Positions 1 to 5,667 of a stretch of 7,353 nucleotides of DNA are shown in pieces. Position 1 is the first letter of the stretch, and each line of letters starts with the position of its first letter. The stretch covers positions 1-7,353 of the forward strand of contig JAUWKK010000134.1 in the NCBI GenBank assembly GCA_030614245.1, given 5' to 3'. The translations under genes and the position numbers were made by a program. Below the pieces are notes generated by a model. That model was not told the DNA's origin. It saw only the letters and a program-made list of their open reading frames with translations, and searched no databases. This DNA comes from Planctomycetota bacterium. Lineage in GTDB: Bacteria; Planctomycetota; PUPC01; JABMSA01; JAUWKK01.

Positions 1-30
1 CATTTAGTAAGCGGCAGAAACGCCAAGCTT

Positions 31-114
31 TGTCATGCTGAGCTCCGAGCGAAGCATCTTTCGCCGGTTGAACGTGCCTGGGGCCAAAGATTCTTCGCTT
101 CGCTCAGAATGACA
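31..114. repeat. Imperfect inverted repeat, REP-like hairpin element
   Basis: The left arm (31-60) begins TGTCATGCTGAGC and ends GCGAAGCATCTT. The right arm (87-114), read on the other strand, is TGTCATTCTGAGC followed by GAAGCGAAGAATCTT. The arms match almost completely, with a small indel in the middle and a loop of about 26 bases. No reading frame with coding character covers it. Similar TGTCATTCTGAGCGAAGC-type repeats are, from general knowledge, scattered through intergenic DNA of many environmental bacteria; their function is unclear. It could act as a transcription terminator for an upstream gene outside the window, but it has no clean T-tract, so I call it a dispersed palindromic repeat. 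Confidence 0.7.
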
Positions 115-169
115 TGAAAACAACTCTCCGCTCGCGGCAGCGTGTTCAGTATATGTCGCTCCTGTTAGT

Positions 170-202
170 ATCTGCGTTCATCTGCGTTCATCCGTGGTTT
201 CA
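170..202 (+). repeat. Dispersed 10-bp-period repeat, copy 1
   Basis: Two perfect copies of ATCTGCGTTC (170-179 and 180-189) are followed by ATCCGTGGTTTCA (190-202). The same pattern returns at 6380-6412 and, in both orientations, at 7185-7353, so this is a dispersed family. The copy runs directly into AAGG (202-205), the probable ribosome binding site of the sugar transferase, so it forms the 5' leader of that gene. Confidence 0.8.
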
Positions 203-210
203 AGGTATTG

Positions 211-828
211 ATGGGTAGGGGCCGGCCGGTGATCGCCAAGCGACTGCTGGACATCTTGATTTCGCTGGCTGCGCTCATATTGCTCTCGCCGCTGTTCCTC
301 TTCATTGCAGTAGCAGTGCGCGTCTCGAGCCGTGGCCCCGCATTCTTCAGGCAGGATCGTGTCGGTCTTCGCGGTGAGACTTTCCGCATCTGGAAGTTCC
401 GCACGATGACGGCAGAGGAAGCTCACGCCGCGCCGCTGGTAACATCATCCGACGACCGTCGCGTCACCGCCGTCGGGCGATTCCTCCGCAGGTGGAAGCT
501 CGATGAACTGCCCCAGTTCGTCAACGTCCTGCTCGGCGAGATGAGCATCGTCGGCCCGCGCCCCGAGGTCAGACGCTACGTTGCGATGTACAGCGACGAG
601 CAGCGGCGGGTGCTCTCTGTCAAGCCTGGAATGACCGACGAGGCGTCGATCCGATATGCCGACGAGGAGCGCATCCTTGCCGAGTGCGATGACATTGAAG
701 CGACGTACGTCAACGAGATAATGCCGCGCAAGCTCGAGCTGAACCTGAAGTATATCGACGGACGCAGCTTGTGGGGGGATATAGCGCTAATTCTGCGGAC
801 GGCTGTCGGGGTTTTCCGCGCGGCGTGA
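211..828 (+). CDS. Polyprenyl-phosphate sugar-1-phosphate transferase, short PglC-like form
   Basis: This is a bacterial sugar transferase (Pfam PF02397 type). The family moves a sugar-1-phosphate from a nucleotide sugar to undecaprenyl phosphate at the inner face of the membrane, the first step in building an exopolysaccharide, O-antigen or glycan unit. At 205 residues it is the short catalytic form, like PglC, without the extra N-terminal membrane domain of WcaJ/WbaP. The N-terminal KRLLD motif and hydrophobic stretch (about residues 10-37) fit a re-entrant membrane helix. The motifs DRVG..G and KFRTM follow (about 49-66), then LDELPQF with the Asp-Glu catalytic pair (D98-E99), GEMSIVGPRPE (about 109-119) and KPGMTDEAS. 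ATG 211 is preferred, with AAGG five bases upstream; a TTG at 208 would add one residue. No other glycan genes are visible, so the substrate sugar is unknown. The last codons (VFRAA-stop) lie inside the first unit of the 194-bp array. Confidence 0.93.
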   Translation: MGRGRPVIAKRLLDILISLAALILLSPLFLFIAVAVRVSSRGPAFFRQDRVGLRGETFRIWKFRTMTAEEAHAAPLVTSSDDRRVTAVGRFLRRWKLDELPQFVNVLLGEMSIVGPRPEVRRYVAMYSDEQRRVLSVKPGMTDEASIRYADEERILAECDDIEATYVNEIMPRKLELNLKYIDGRSLWGDIALILRTAVGVFRAA

Positions 829-849
829 AGTTTTCAGCTTACGCGATGC

Positions 850-885
850 TCAACGCACGAGTAACACGGGTGCCGGGCATGCATC
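850..885 (-). pseudogene. UspA-like 3'-end fragment in repeat unit 1
   Basis: Read on the minus strand, this gives DACPAPVLLVR-stop, identical in protein to the end of the intact UspA-like gene at 1238-1690. The three base differences in these codons (GTC to GTG, TTG to TTA, CTG to CTC) are all synonymous. Upstream (886 onward) the similarity stops at once. It is a fragment with no start of its own. The synonymous pattern suggests it came from a functional relative of the gene and is not just a decayed copy. Confidence 0.65.
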
Positions 886-910
886 TCGGCTATTTTGGTC
901 TATATGATGG

Positions 911-993
911 GTGCCACGTTCAAGCGGAGCTTGGACGTGTAATTGTACAAGAGAAGACATACACGGCCAACCGAGTACGGTTGACCGTGGCAC
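911..993. other. Candidate cloverleaf-forming element, copy 1
   Basis: A closing stem, GTGCCACG (911-918) with CGTGGCAC (986-993), encloses three consecutive hairpins. These are TTCAAGC/GCTTGGA (919-925 with 929-935, one G-T pair), CGTGTA/TACACG (936-941 with 960-965, 18-base loop) and CAACCG/CGGTTG (968-973 with 978-983, 4-base loop). Nearly every base is in a stem or a junction of at most two bases. It is not a tRNA: no T-loop consensus or anticodon arm of normal size is present on either strand. It could be a structured RNA, the folded end of a mobile element, or a cruciform protein-binding site. A TATGAT sequence at 903-908 is placed like a -10 box, but I see no good -35. Confidence 0.45.
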
Positions 994-1043
994 ACGGCGC
1001 CGAGGTTTTCCGCGCGGCGTGAAGTTTTCAGCTCGCGGTATGC

Positions 1044-1079
1044 TCAACGCACGAGCAAGACGCCTGCAGGGCATGCCTC
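1044..1079 (-). pseudogene. UspA-like 3'-end fragment in repeat unit 2
   Basis: This is the second fragment of the UspA-like gene end, reading EACPAGVLLVR-stop on the minus strand. Against the intact end (DACPAPVLLVR) it has Asp to Glu and Pro to Gly, the latter through two adjacent base changes, so it is more decayed than the unit 1 fragment. It lies exactly 194 bases from that fragment and has no start. Confidence 0.6.
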
Positions 1080-1104
1080 TCGGCTTTGTTGGTCTATATG
1101 ATGG

Positions 1105-1187
1105 GTGCCACGTTCAAGCGGAGCTTGGACGTGTAATTGCACAAGAGAAGACATACACGGCCAACCGAGTACGGTTGACCGTGGCAC
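1105..1187. other. Candidate cloverleaf-forming element, copy 2
   Basis: Second copy of the 911-993 element, shifted by 194 bases. All four stems are unchanged. The only difference is one base, T945 to C1139, in the large loop of the second hairpin. The gene-end part of the same unit is far more diverged, which hints at selection on the fold or at recent copying of this module alone. With one substitution there is no covariation evidence. Confidence 0.45.
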
Positions 1188-1237
1188 ACGGCGCCGGGGT
1201 TTTCCGCGGGGCTTGAAGTGTTCAGCTCACGCGATGC

Positions 1238-1690
1238 TCAACGCACCAGCAAGACGGGTGCCGGGCATGCATCGAGAATGCGTTGCTTCTCGTGAGCGAG
1301 CAGGTCGCGGCGCGCGGTGGATCTGAATGCGGCGAGGATGACGAGCTCGGAACCGAGCGCCTTCTGCTGGGCCAGCACGGCGGAATGAATAGCTCCCTTT
1401 ACGAGCACCTCTTTGACCTCCAGGCCCGATTCAGCGGCCAGCTTCGAGACGAAACGCAGTTGACGGCGGCCCGAGACCTCCAGCTCGTTCTCGTACTCCT
1501 GCATCTCGTCGGCTACGAAGATGCGGGACGACAGCAGTTGCTTGAGAGTATCCGTATCGACTACAGCGGCGGCCGCCAACGTCGCTCCGTTTGCGACTGC
1601 GAGATCTACAGCCGTCTGGGCGGCACGGCGGTGTGACTCGGAGCCGTCGACCAGGAACAGGATGGATTTGAAAACGCCTGCGTCGGCCAT
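1238..1690 (-). CDS. Universal stress protein (UspA-like) domain protein, degenerate nucleotide motif
   Basis: A 150-residue single-domain UspA-like protein. The N-terminal strand and loop FKSILFLVDGSESHRRA (about residues 7-23) and the C-terminal CPAPVLLVR are typical of the family, as is the length. Usp proteins are cytoplasmic, usually dimeric, and many bind ATP through a G-x2-G-x9-G-S/T motif near the C-terminus. Here that stretch reads ILAAFRSTARRDLLAHEKQ (about 118-136) and lacks the glycines, so ATP binding as in the ATP-type Usp is unlikely. The start chosen is ATG 1690, with GAGGTG six bases upstream; the frame could extend 14 codons to 1732, but that part has no Usp similarity. It lies downstream of ATPase subunit D in the same direction, 154 bases away, so it may be the last gene of the operon. 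Its last codons are the ones repeated in the 194-bp array. Confidence 0.88.
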   Translation of the reverse strand: MADAGVFKSILFLVDGSESHRRAAQTAVDLAVANGATLAAAAVVDTDTLKQLLSSRIFVADEMQEYENELEVSGRRQLRFVSKLAAESGLEVKEVLVKGAIHSAVLAQQKALGSELVILAAFRSTARRDLLAHEKQRILDACPAPVLLVR

Positions 1691-1696
1691 CGCGTT

Positions 1697-1702
1697 CACC
1701 TC
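1697..1702 (-). promoter_or_regulatory. Ribosome binding site fixing the UspA-like start
   Basis: GAGGTG on the minus strand, six bases before ATG 1690. It supports the internal ATG over the upstream in-frame start at 1732, which lies only a few bases from the heptamer array. Confidence 0.75.
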
Positions 1703-1736
1703 ATTGCTTGCCGTCTTGCGGAGGAGCTGCATCTAA

Positions 1737-1799
1737 CCAGTAAGCAGTAACCAGTAAGCAGTAACCAGTAACCAGTAAGCAGTAACCAGTAAGCAGTAA
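1737..1799 (+). repeat. Heptamer array A: nine tandem (C/G)CAGTAA units
   Basis: Nine contiguous 7-base units are all perfect except for the first base, which is C or G in the order C G C G C C G C G. It sits in the gap between the UspA-like gene and ATPase subunit D. There is no coding sense. The near-perfect state suggests recent expansion or strong homogenisation. Confidence 0.92.
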
Positions 1800-1803
1800 G
1801 GAA

Positions 1804-1866
1804 CACTGGCCACTGAACACTGAACACTGGCCACTGAACACTGATCACTGACCACTGACCACTGAA
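1804..1866 (-). repeat. Heptamer array B: nine tandem CACTGNN units
   Basis: Nine contiguous 7-base units with constant CACTG and variable last two bases (GC, AA, AA, GC, AA, AT, AC, AC, AA). It is four bases from array A and also exactly 63 bases long. Read on the minus strand the units contain CAGTG, so both arrays share a CAGT core in opposite orientation. The last 22 bases (1845-1866) overlap the 3' end of ATPase subunit D and supply its stop codon. Confidence 0.92.
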
Positions 1867-2501
1867 CTCACAGAGGCCGAGCGGGCTGCCTCGCGTCGAG
1901 CCTTGACCATCTTCATTATCACGAAACCCTCGCGCTCGCGCTCTTCCAGCGTCTCGGTTATATACTGAAGCGTCTCGGTGTAGTCGGGGATGAAGAGCTT
2001 CTCGAGAGCATTGACGCGGCGTTGCGTGCGCCTGACTTCGCGCGCGAGGCGGAAGACGGCGTTCTCCGTCTCTGCGAGTGCGGCTATGCTGTCGAGAGCA
2101 TCGCAGAAGCTGAGCATGACGGCATCGGAGCGCGCGGAGCCGCCGAACCCGAACTGCACGCCCGGCTTCGCCGCTTCGTAATCAATGCTGGGCAGTTCGA
2201 TACCCATCAGGCTGCGGAGGCTGATGTCGAGACGCCGCTCGACGTTGACGGCGGTGGCCTCGGCGGCCAACTGGGCGGAGCCGACCGCGAGCTGCGCCTC
2301 TGCGAGAGCCTCGAAGGCCGTAGCTATCTTCTCGTCGACGACATCCTGGGCGCGGCGCGCACTTTCCACGCGGCCCATCAACTCGAACACGAGAATCTGC
2401 CGCTTCTGCTCGAGCAGATCATATCCCTGCGCGGCGAAATCGAGGTTCCGCTTGATCGCCAGGTAGCTGCTCTTCGTGGGGGAGACGTTCAGCTTGGCCA
2501 C
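1845..2501 (-). CDS. ntpD: V/A-type ATPase subunit D (central rotor stalk)
   Basis: Subunit D is the coiled-coil axle that turns inside the A3B3 hexamer and, with F, links catalysis to the membrane ring. The 218-residue protein starts with the family motif VSPTKSSYLAIKRNLDFAAQGYDLLEQKR (about residues 6-34, given as one family region) and ends with a second long helix containing RRVNALEKLFIPDY and LEEREREGFVIMKMVK, both characteristic. The middle (about 75-130) is the variable globular part. The start is GTG 2501, two bases after the stop of subunit B (TAG-cc-GTG), with AAGGAAG upstream; coupling to B is likely. The last seven or so residues (SSVVSGQ) are encoded by heptamer array B, so the natural C-terminus was probably rewritten by the repeat. 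This tail lies beyond the conserved region and is probably harmless. Confidence 0.96.
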   Translation of the reverse strand: MAKLNVSPTKSSYLAIKRNLDFAAQGYDLLEQKRQILVFELMGRVESARRAQDVVDEKIATAFEALAEAQLAVGSAQLAAEATAVNVERRLDISLRSLMGIELPSIDYEAAKPGVQFGFGGSARSDAVMLSFCDALDSIAALAETENAVFRLAREVRRTQRRVNALEKLFIPDYTETLQYITETLEEREREGFVIMKMVKARREAARSASVSSVVSGQ

Positions 2502-2503
2502 GG

Positions 2504-3904
2504 CTACAACTCGCTTCCTTCGCGTTCGCGGTAGTGTTCGTCGAGCATCTCTTCGCTGATGCGATGCAATTCGCCTCGGGGCAGCAGGCTGAGCATATCC
2601 CAGCCTAGCTCGAGCGTCTGCTCGATCGGGCGATCTTCGTATTCTCCCTGGCAGAGGAACTTGTGCTCGAACTGCTCGCCGAACTCCATGAAGACCTTGT
2701 CGATGGGCGAGAGTTCCTCCTGGCCGATGACGGCTGCGAGGCCGCGGACCTCTTTGACGTGCGAGTACGCGGCAAAGAGTTGGCTGGCCACGGCAGCGTG
2801 GTCGTCGCGCGTGTGGCCTTCGCCTATGCCGTCCTTCATCAGCCGCGAGAGCGACGGCAGCCCGGCGATAGGTGGATAGATGCCGCGCTGGAACAGGTCG
2901 CGTTCGAGCACGATCTGCCCCTCCGTGATGAAGCCCGTGAGGTCGGGGACGGGATGGCTGATGTCGTCGTTGGGCATAGTGAGGATCGGCATCTGAGTGA
3001 TGGAGCCTTCGGAGCCTTTGATGCGGCCTGCCCGTTCATAGATGCTGGCCAGATCGCTGTAGAGGTATCCCGGGTATCCCTTGCGTGCGGGTATCTCGCC
3101 GCGTGCGGTGCCGATCTCGCGAAGCGATTCGCAATAGTTCGTCATATCCGTCATGATCACCAGCACGTGCATGCCTTCATCGAAGGCGAGGTGCTCGGCC
3201 AGTGTGAGGGCCGTTCGGGGCGTCAGCAGGCGTTCGATCGACGGCGAACTGGCCGTGCTGAGGAAGAGCGCAACGTTGTCGAGCACGCCGGACTCCTCGA
3301 AGTTGCGGATGAAATACTGCGCGACGTCGTTCTTGACGCCCATAGCCGCGAAGACGATAGTGAACTCGACGTCCTCGCCCAACAGCTTTGCCTGCCGCGT
3401 TATCTGTGCTGCGATGCGGTTGTGCGGGAGGCCGTTGCCGCTGAAGATCGGCAGCTTCTGCCCTCGGACGAGCGTGTTCATTCCGTCTATGGCCGAGATG
3501 CCCGTCTGGATGAAATCGCGCGGATAGACGCGCGAGAAGGGATTGATGGGGTCGCCGCTGATGTCGCGCCTGTCGCCCCCGAACGGAGCCGGGCTGTTGT
3601 CGATGGGGCGGCCGAGCCCGTCGAAGACGCGGCCGAGCATCTCGCGCGAGACGGCAACGGACATCGGCTGCCCCTGGAACCGCACGCGCGTGCGCGAGGT
3701 GGACAGCCCCTCGGTGCCTTCGAGCACCTGGACGACGGCGGCATTAGCATCGACTTCGAGCACGGTGCCCAGGCGCACCTCGCCCCGCGGGCTGATGATC
3801 TCGACGACTTCGTCGTATCCGACGCCGCGGATGCCTTCAGCAAAGATCAGAGGGCCGTCGATGCCCTTCAAGCCCACGTATTCCAGACCCCGTTCGATGC
3901 TCAA
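2504..3904 (-). CDS. ntpB: V/A-type ATPase subunit B (non-catalytic nucleotide-binding subunit)
   Basis: Subunit B alternates with A in the catalytic hexamer and supplies the arginine finger to the A site. I start it at TTG 3904, not at the longer open frame that runs to 4312. The TTG overlaps the stop of A (TTGA), AAGGAG lies eight bases upstream, and the product (466 residues, MSIERGLEY...) has the normal length and N-terminus. The extension would only read the end of A in another frame. Features by position: N-terminal beta-barrel (1-75); SGNGLPHN at 155-162, the altered P-loop expected of a non-catalytic subunit; PSLSRLMKDGIGEG at 350-363, the B-subunit signature, with R354 the likely arginine finger; and a C-terminal helical domain. 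It lies between A (4-base overlap) and D (2-base gap). Confidence 0.97.
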   Translation of the reverse strand: MSIERGLEYVGLKGIDGPLIFAEGIRGVGYDEVVEIISPRGEVRLGTVLEVDANAAVVQVLEGTEGLSTSRTRVRFQGQPMSVAVSREMLGRVFDGLGRPIDNSPAPFGGDRRDISGDPINPFSRVYPRDFIQTGISAIDGMNTLVRGQKLPIFSGNGLPHNRIAAQITRQAKLLGEDVEFTIVFAAMGVKNDVAQYFIRNFEESGVLDNVALFLSTASSPSIERLLTPRTALTLAEHLAFDEGMHVLVIMTDMTNYCESLREIGTARGEIPARKGYPGYLYSDLASIYERAGRIKGSEGSITQMPILTMPNDDISHPVPDLTGFITEGQIVLERDLFQRGIYPPIAGLPSLSRLMKDGIGEGHTRDDHAAVASQLFAAYSHVKEVRGLAAVIGQEELSPIDKVFMEFGEQFEHKFLCQGEYEDRPIEQTLELGWDMLSLLPRGELHRISEEMLDEHYREREGSEL

Positions 3905-5667
3905 CGGTATTTCTCCTTCAGCGCATCGAGCTCGCGGATCATCTCCTGGAGCAGAGCGTCCATACGCTTGATGTCGTCGTTCTCGGTGAGGGACTTGGCT
4001 CGGACGAGCTTTGGAATGCACTGCATATCGCGGATTTCGACGAGCGGGGCTCCCTGTTCGATGATCTGCTTGGCCCGGCGGTGGAGCTCTACCATCAGCC
4101 GCAGCAGGCGGACCTGCTTGGCGGGCGAGCAGAACATATCGACATCGTCGAATGCGTTCTGCTGGAGAAATCCGTTCTTGATCAGATCGGCGACGAACAG
4201 GACGAGCCGCTGCGAATCTGGGAGCACGTCCGGCCCGACCAGCGTCACGATCTGCTGGAGGCTGTCCTCGTGCTGAAGCAGTTCGATGGTCTCGAGACGG
4301 AGCGTCGCCCATTCAGCATCGTGCTCTTCCCACCATGACTGGACGTCTTCGATGTATTCGCTGTAGCTGGTGAGCCAGTGTATGCTGGGATAGTGCCGTG
4401 CGTTTGCGAGGGCAGTATCGAGTGCCCAGAAGCATCGGATGAATCGCTTCGTGTGCGATGTTACGGGCTCCGCGAAGTCGGCCCCGGGCGGCGAGCCCGC
4501 TCCTATGCCGCTGACCGAGCCAGGCGAGCCGTTCAGGTTGGTGACGGCGCCGGCGCGTTCGTAGAATTCCGCGAGCTTTGAGGGGAGATACGCGGGGAAG
4601 CCCTCCTCAGCGGGCATCTCTTCGAGCCTTCCGGAGAGCTCGCGCAAAGCTTCGGCCCAGCGGGAAGTCGAGTCGGCCATCACGGCTACGTCGTAGCCCA
4701 TGTCGCGGTAATACTCGGCGATGGTTATGCCGGTATAGATGCTGACCTCTCGTGCAGCGACGGGCATGTTCGAGGTATTGGCGATAAGGATGGTGCGTTC
4801 CATCAGGCTCTTGCCGGTGCGGGGGTCGACGAGGCTGGGGAAGTCGACGAGCACCTCGGTCATCTCGTTGCCCCGTTCGCCGCAGCCGATATAGACGACG
4901 ATCTGCGCATCGGACCACTTGGCGAGCGAATGCTGCGTCATCGTCTTGCCGGTGCCGAAGCCGCCGGGGATGGCAGCGGCACCGCCTCGGCCGATCGGGA
5001 AAAACGTGTCGATGATCCGCATACCGGTTACAAGCGGGATGGTGACGTCTTCGCGATTGCGGACCGGCCGGAACCGACGCGCCGGCCAGCGCTGCGTCAT
5101 AGTCAGTTCCCTGATGCTCGAGCCGGTATCCAGCCTGCATATCGTCTGGTGGATCGTGTATTCGCCCTCGGGGACGATCTCGACGACGGTGCCGCTCGTG
5201 CCGGGTGGAAGCATCAGGCGATGATCGATCAGGTCGGTTTCCTTCACTGTGCCGAATATATCGCCGGGGTTGAGCCGCTGTCCGACTTCAGCCGAAGGTG
5301 TGAACCGCCAGTTGCGTTCGGTGTCGAGGGGTGGGACCTTTTCGCCTCGGCGGATGTACGCCCCGCTGTGCTGTGCTATCTCGGGGAGCGGCCGCTGTAT
5401 GCCGTCGTAGATGTTGCCGATCAGGCCGGGGCCGAGTTCGAGCGAGAGCGGAGCTCCGGTGGGATGGACGCTGTCGCCGGGCTTCAGGCCGGAGGTGTTC
5501 TCGTAGACCTGAATGGTGCCCTTCTCGCCCTGCAGTCGGATGATCTCGCCGATGAGGCGATACGGGCCGACTTCGACGACCTCGTACATCTGTGCATCGC
5601 CGAGCCCGACTGCATCGACAATGGGGCCGTTGACGCGTGTGACGGTGGATTGAGTGCTACTGTTCAT
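3901..5667 (-). CDS. ntpA: V/A-type ATPase catalytic subunit A
   Basis: This is the catalytic subunit; it hydrolyses or makes ATP in the cytoplasmic head. The 588-residue length is normal. Order of features: N-terminal beta-barrel (about 8-75), the non-homologous bulge region special to V/A-type A subunits (about 110-190), P-loop GGFGTGKT at 235-242 with K241, GCGERGNEMTE at 261-271 with the catalytic-site glutamate, ADSTSRWAEALRE at 331-343, SPPGADFAEPVT near 393-403, and a helical C-terminal domain. The P-loop differs slightly from the more common GPFGSGKT, but the essential Lys and Thr are kept. ATG 5667 overlaps the stop of E (ATGA). The ribosome binding site is weak (GGAAATGA, about 12 bases away), so re-initiation from E is likely. 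The 3' end carries AAGGAG, which serves as the binding site for B. Confidence 0.98.
   Translation of the reverse strand: MNSSTQSTVTRVNGPIVDAVGLGDAQMYEVVEVGPYRLIGEIIRLQGEKGTIQVYENTSGLKPGDSVHPTGAPLSLELGPGLIGNIYDGIQRPLPEIAQHSGAYIRRGEKVPPLDTERNWRFTPSAEVGQRLNPGDIFGTVKETDLIDHRLMLPPGTSGTVVEIVPEGEYTIHQTICRLDTGSSIRELTMTQRWPARRFRPVRNREDVTIPLVTGMRIIDTFFPIGRGGAAAIPGGFGTGKTMTQHSLAKWSDAQIVVYIGCGERGNEMTEVLVDFPSLVDPRTGKSLMERTILIANTSNMPVAAREVSIYTGITIAEYYRDMGYDVAVMADSTSRWAEALRELSGRLEEMPAEEGFPAYLPSKLAEFYERAGAVTNLNGSPGSVSGIGAGSPPGADFAEPVTSHTKRFIRCFWALDTALANARHYPSIHWLTSYSEYIEDVQSWWEEHDAEWATLRLETIELLQHEDSLQQIVTLVGPDVLPDSQRLVLFVADLIKNGFLQQNAFDDVDMFCSPAKQVRLLRLMVELHRRAKQIIEQGAPLVEIRDMQCIPKLVRAKSLTENDDIKRMDALLQEMIRELDALKEKYR
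3913..3918 (-). promoter_or_regulatory. Ribosome binding site fixing the TTG start of subunit B
   Basis: AAGGAG on the minus strand, inside the last codons of subunit A, eight bases before TTG 3904. It decides the start of B, since the frame stays open for another 136 codons upstream. Confidence 0.85.

Larger units (their letters stand above)
811..1273. repeat. Tandem array, 194-bp period, 2.4 units, carrying both flanking gene ends
   Basis: Units start at 811, 1005 and 1199, each time with GTTTTCCGCG, and align without indels. The third stops at about 1273, where it becomes unique UspA-like coding sequence. The first 75 bases of a unit hold the last codons of the sugar transferase (VFRAA-stop) on the plus strand and, facing it, the last codons of the UspA-like gene (DACPAPVLLVR-stop) on the minus strand. 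The remaining 119 bases match neither neighbour. Between units 1 and 2, I count 12 differences in the first 90 positions and only 2 in the last 104. The stretch has no convincing gene of its own; short ORFs through it simply read the repeat. A tandem duplication alone does not explain the 119-base part, so an inserted element that brings its own copy of the gene ends is possible. Confidence 0.9.

Noticed and set aside
145..171. Possible promoter before the sugar transferase (TTCAGT and TAGTAT)
   Set aside because: The boxes are poor and only 15 bases apart, and part lies in the dispersed repeat.
911..993. tRNA gene suggested by the cloverleaf
   Set aside because: Arm sizes and the missing T-loop and D-loop consensus on both strands do not fit a tRNA.
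994..1015. Rho-independent terminator between the convergent genes
   Set aside because: GGCGCC followed by TTTT lacks a proper stem-loop and T-tract.
811..1273. CRISPR array or integron attC sites
   Set aside because: Repeats of about 75 bases with nearly identical 119-base intervals are not CRISPR. No matching attC core pair was found at the stem ends.
911..1326. Plus-strand ORFs of 73-101 codons through the 194-bp array
   Set aside because: They only read the repeat units, use weak starts and have no protein similarity that I recognise.
1737..1866. CRISPR-like or origin iteron array
   Set aside because: The heptamers are contiguous with no spacers, and no replication gene or DnaA-box-like cluster is nearby.
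2663..4276. 537-codon plus-strand open frame opposite subunits B and A
   Set aside because: It is antisense to two clearly recognised ATPase genes. Its product shows no family motif, and long antisense frames are common in G+C-rich coding DNA.
3905..4312. Upstream extension of the subunit B reading frame
   Set aside because: It overlaps the conserved end of subunit A in another frame, has Arg/Pro-rich shadow composition, and a good ribosome binding site points to TTG 3904.
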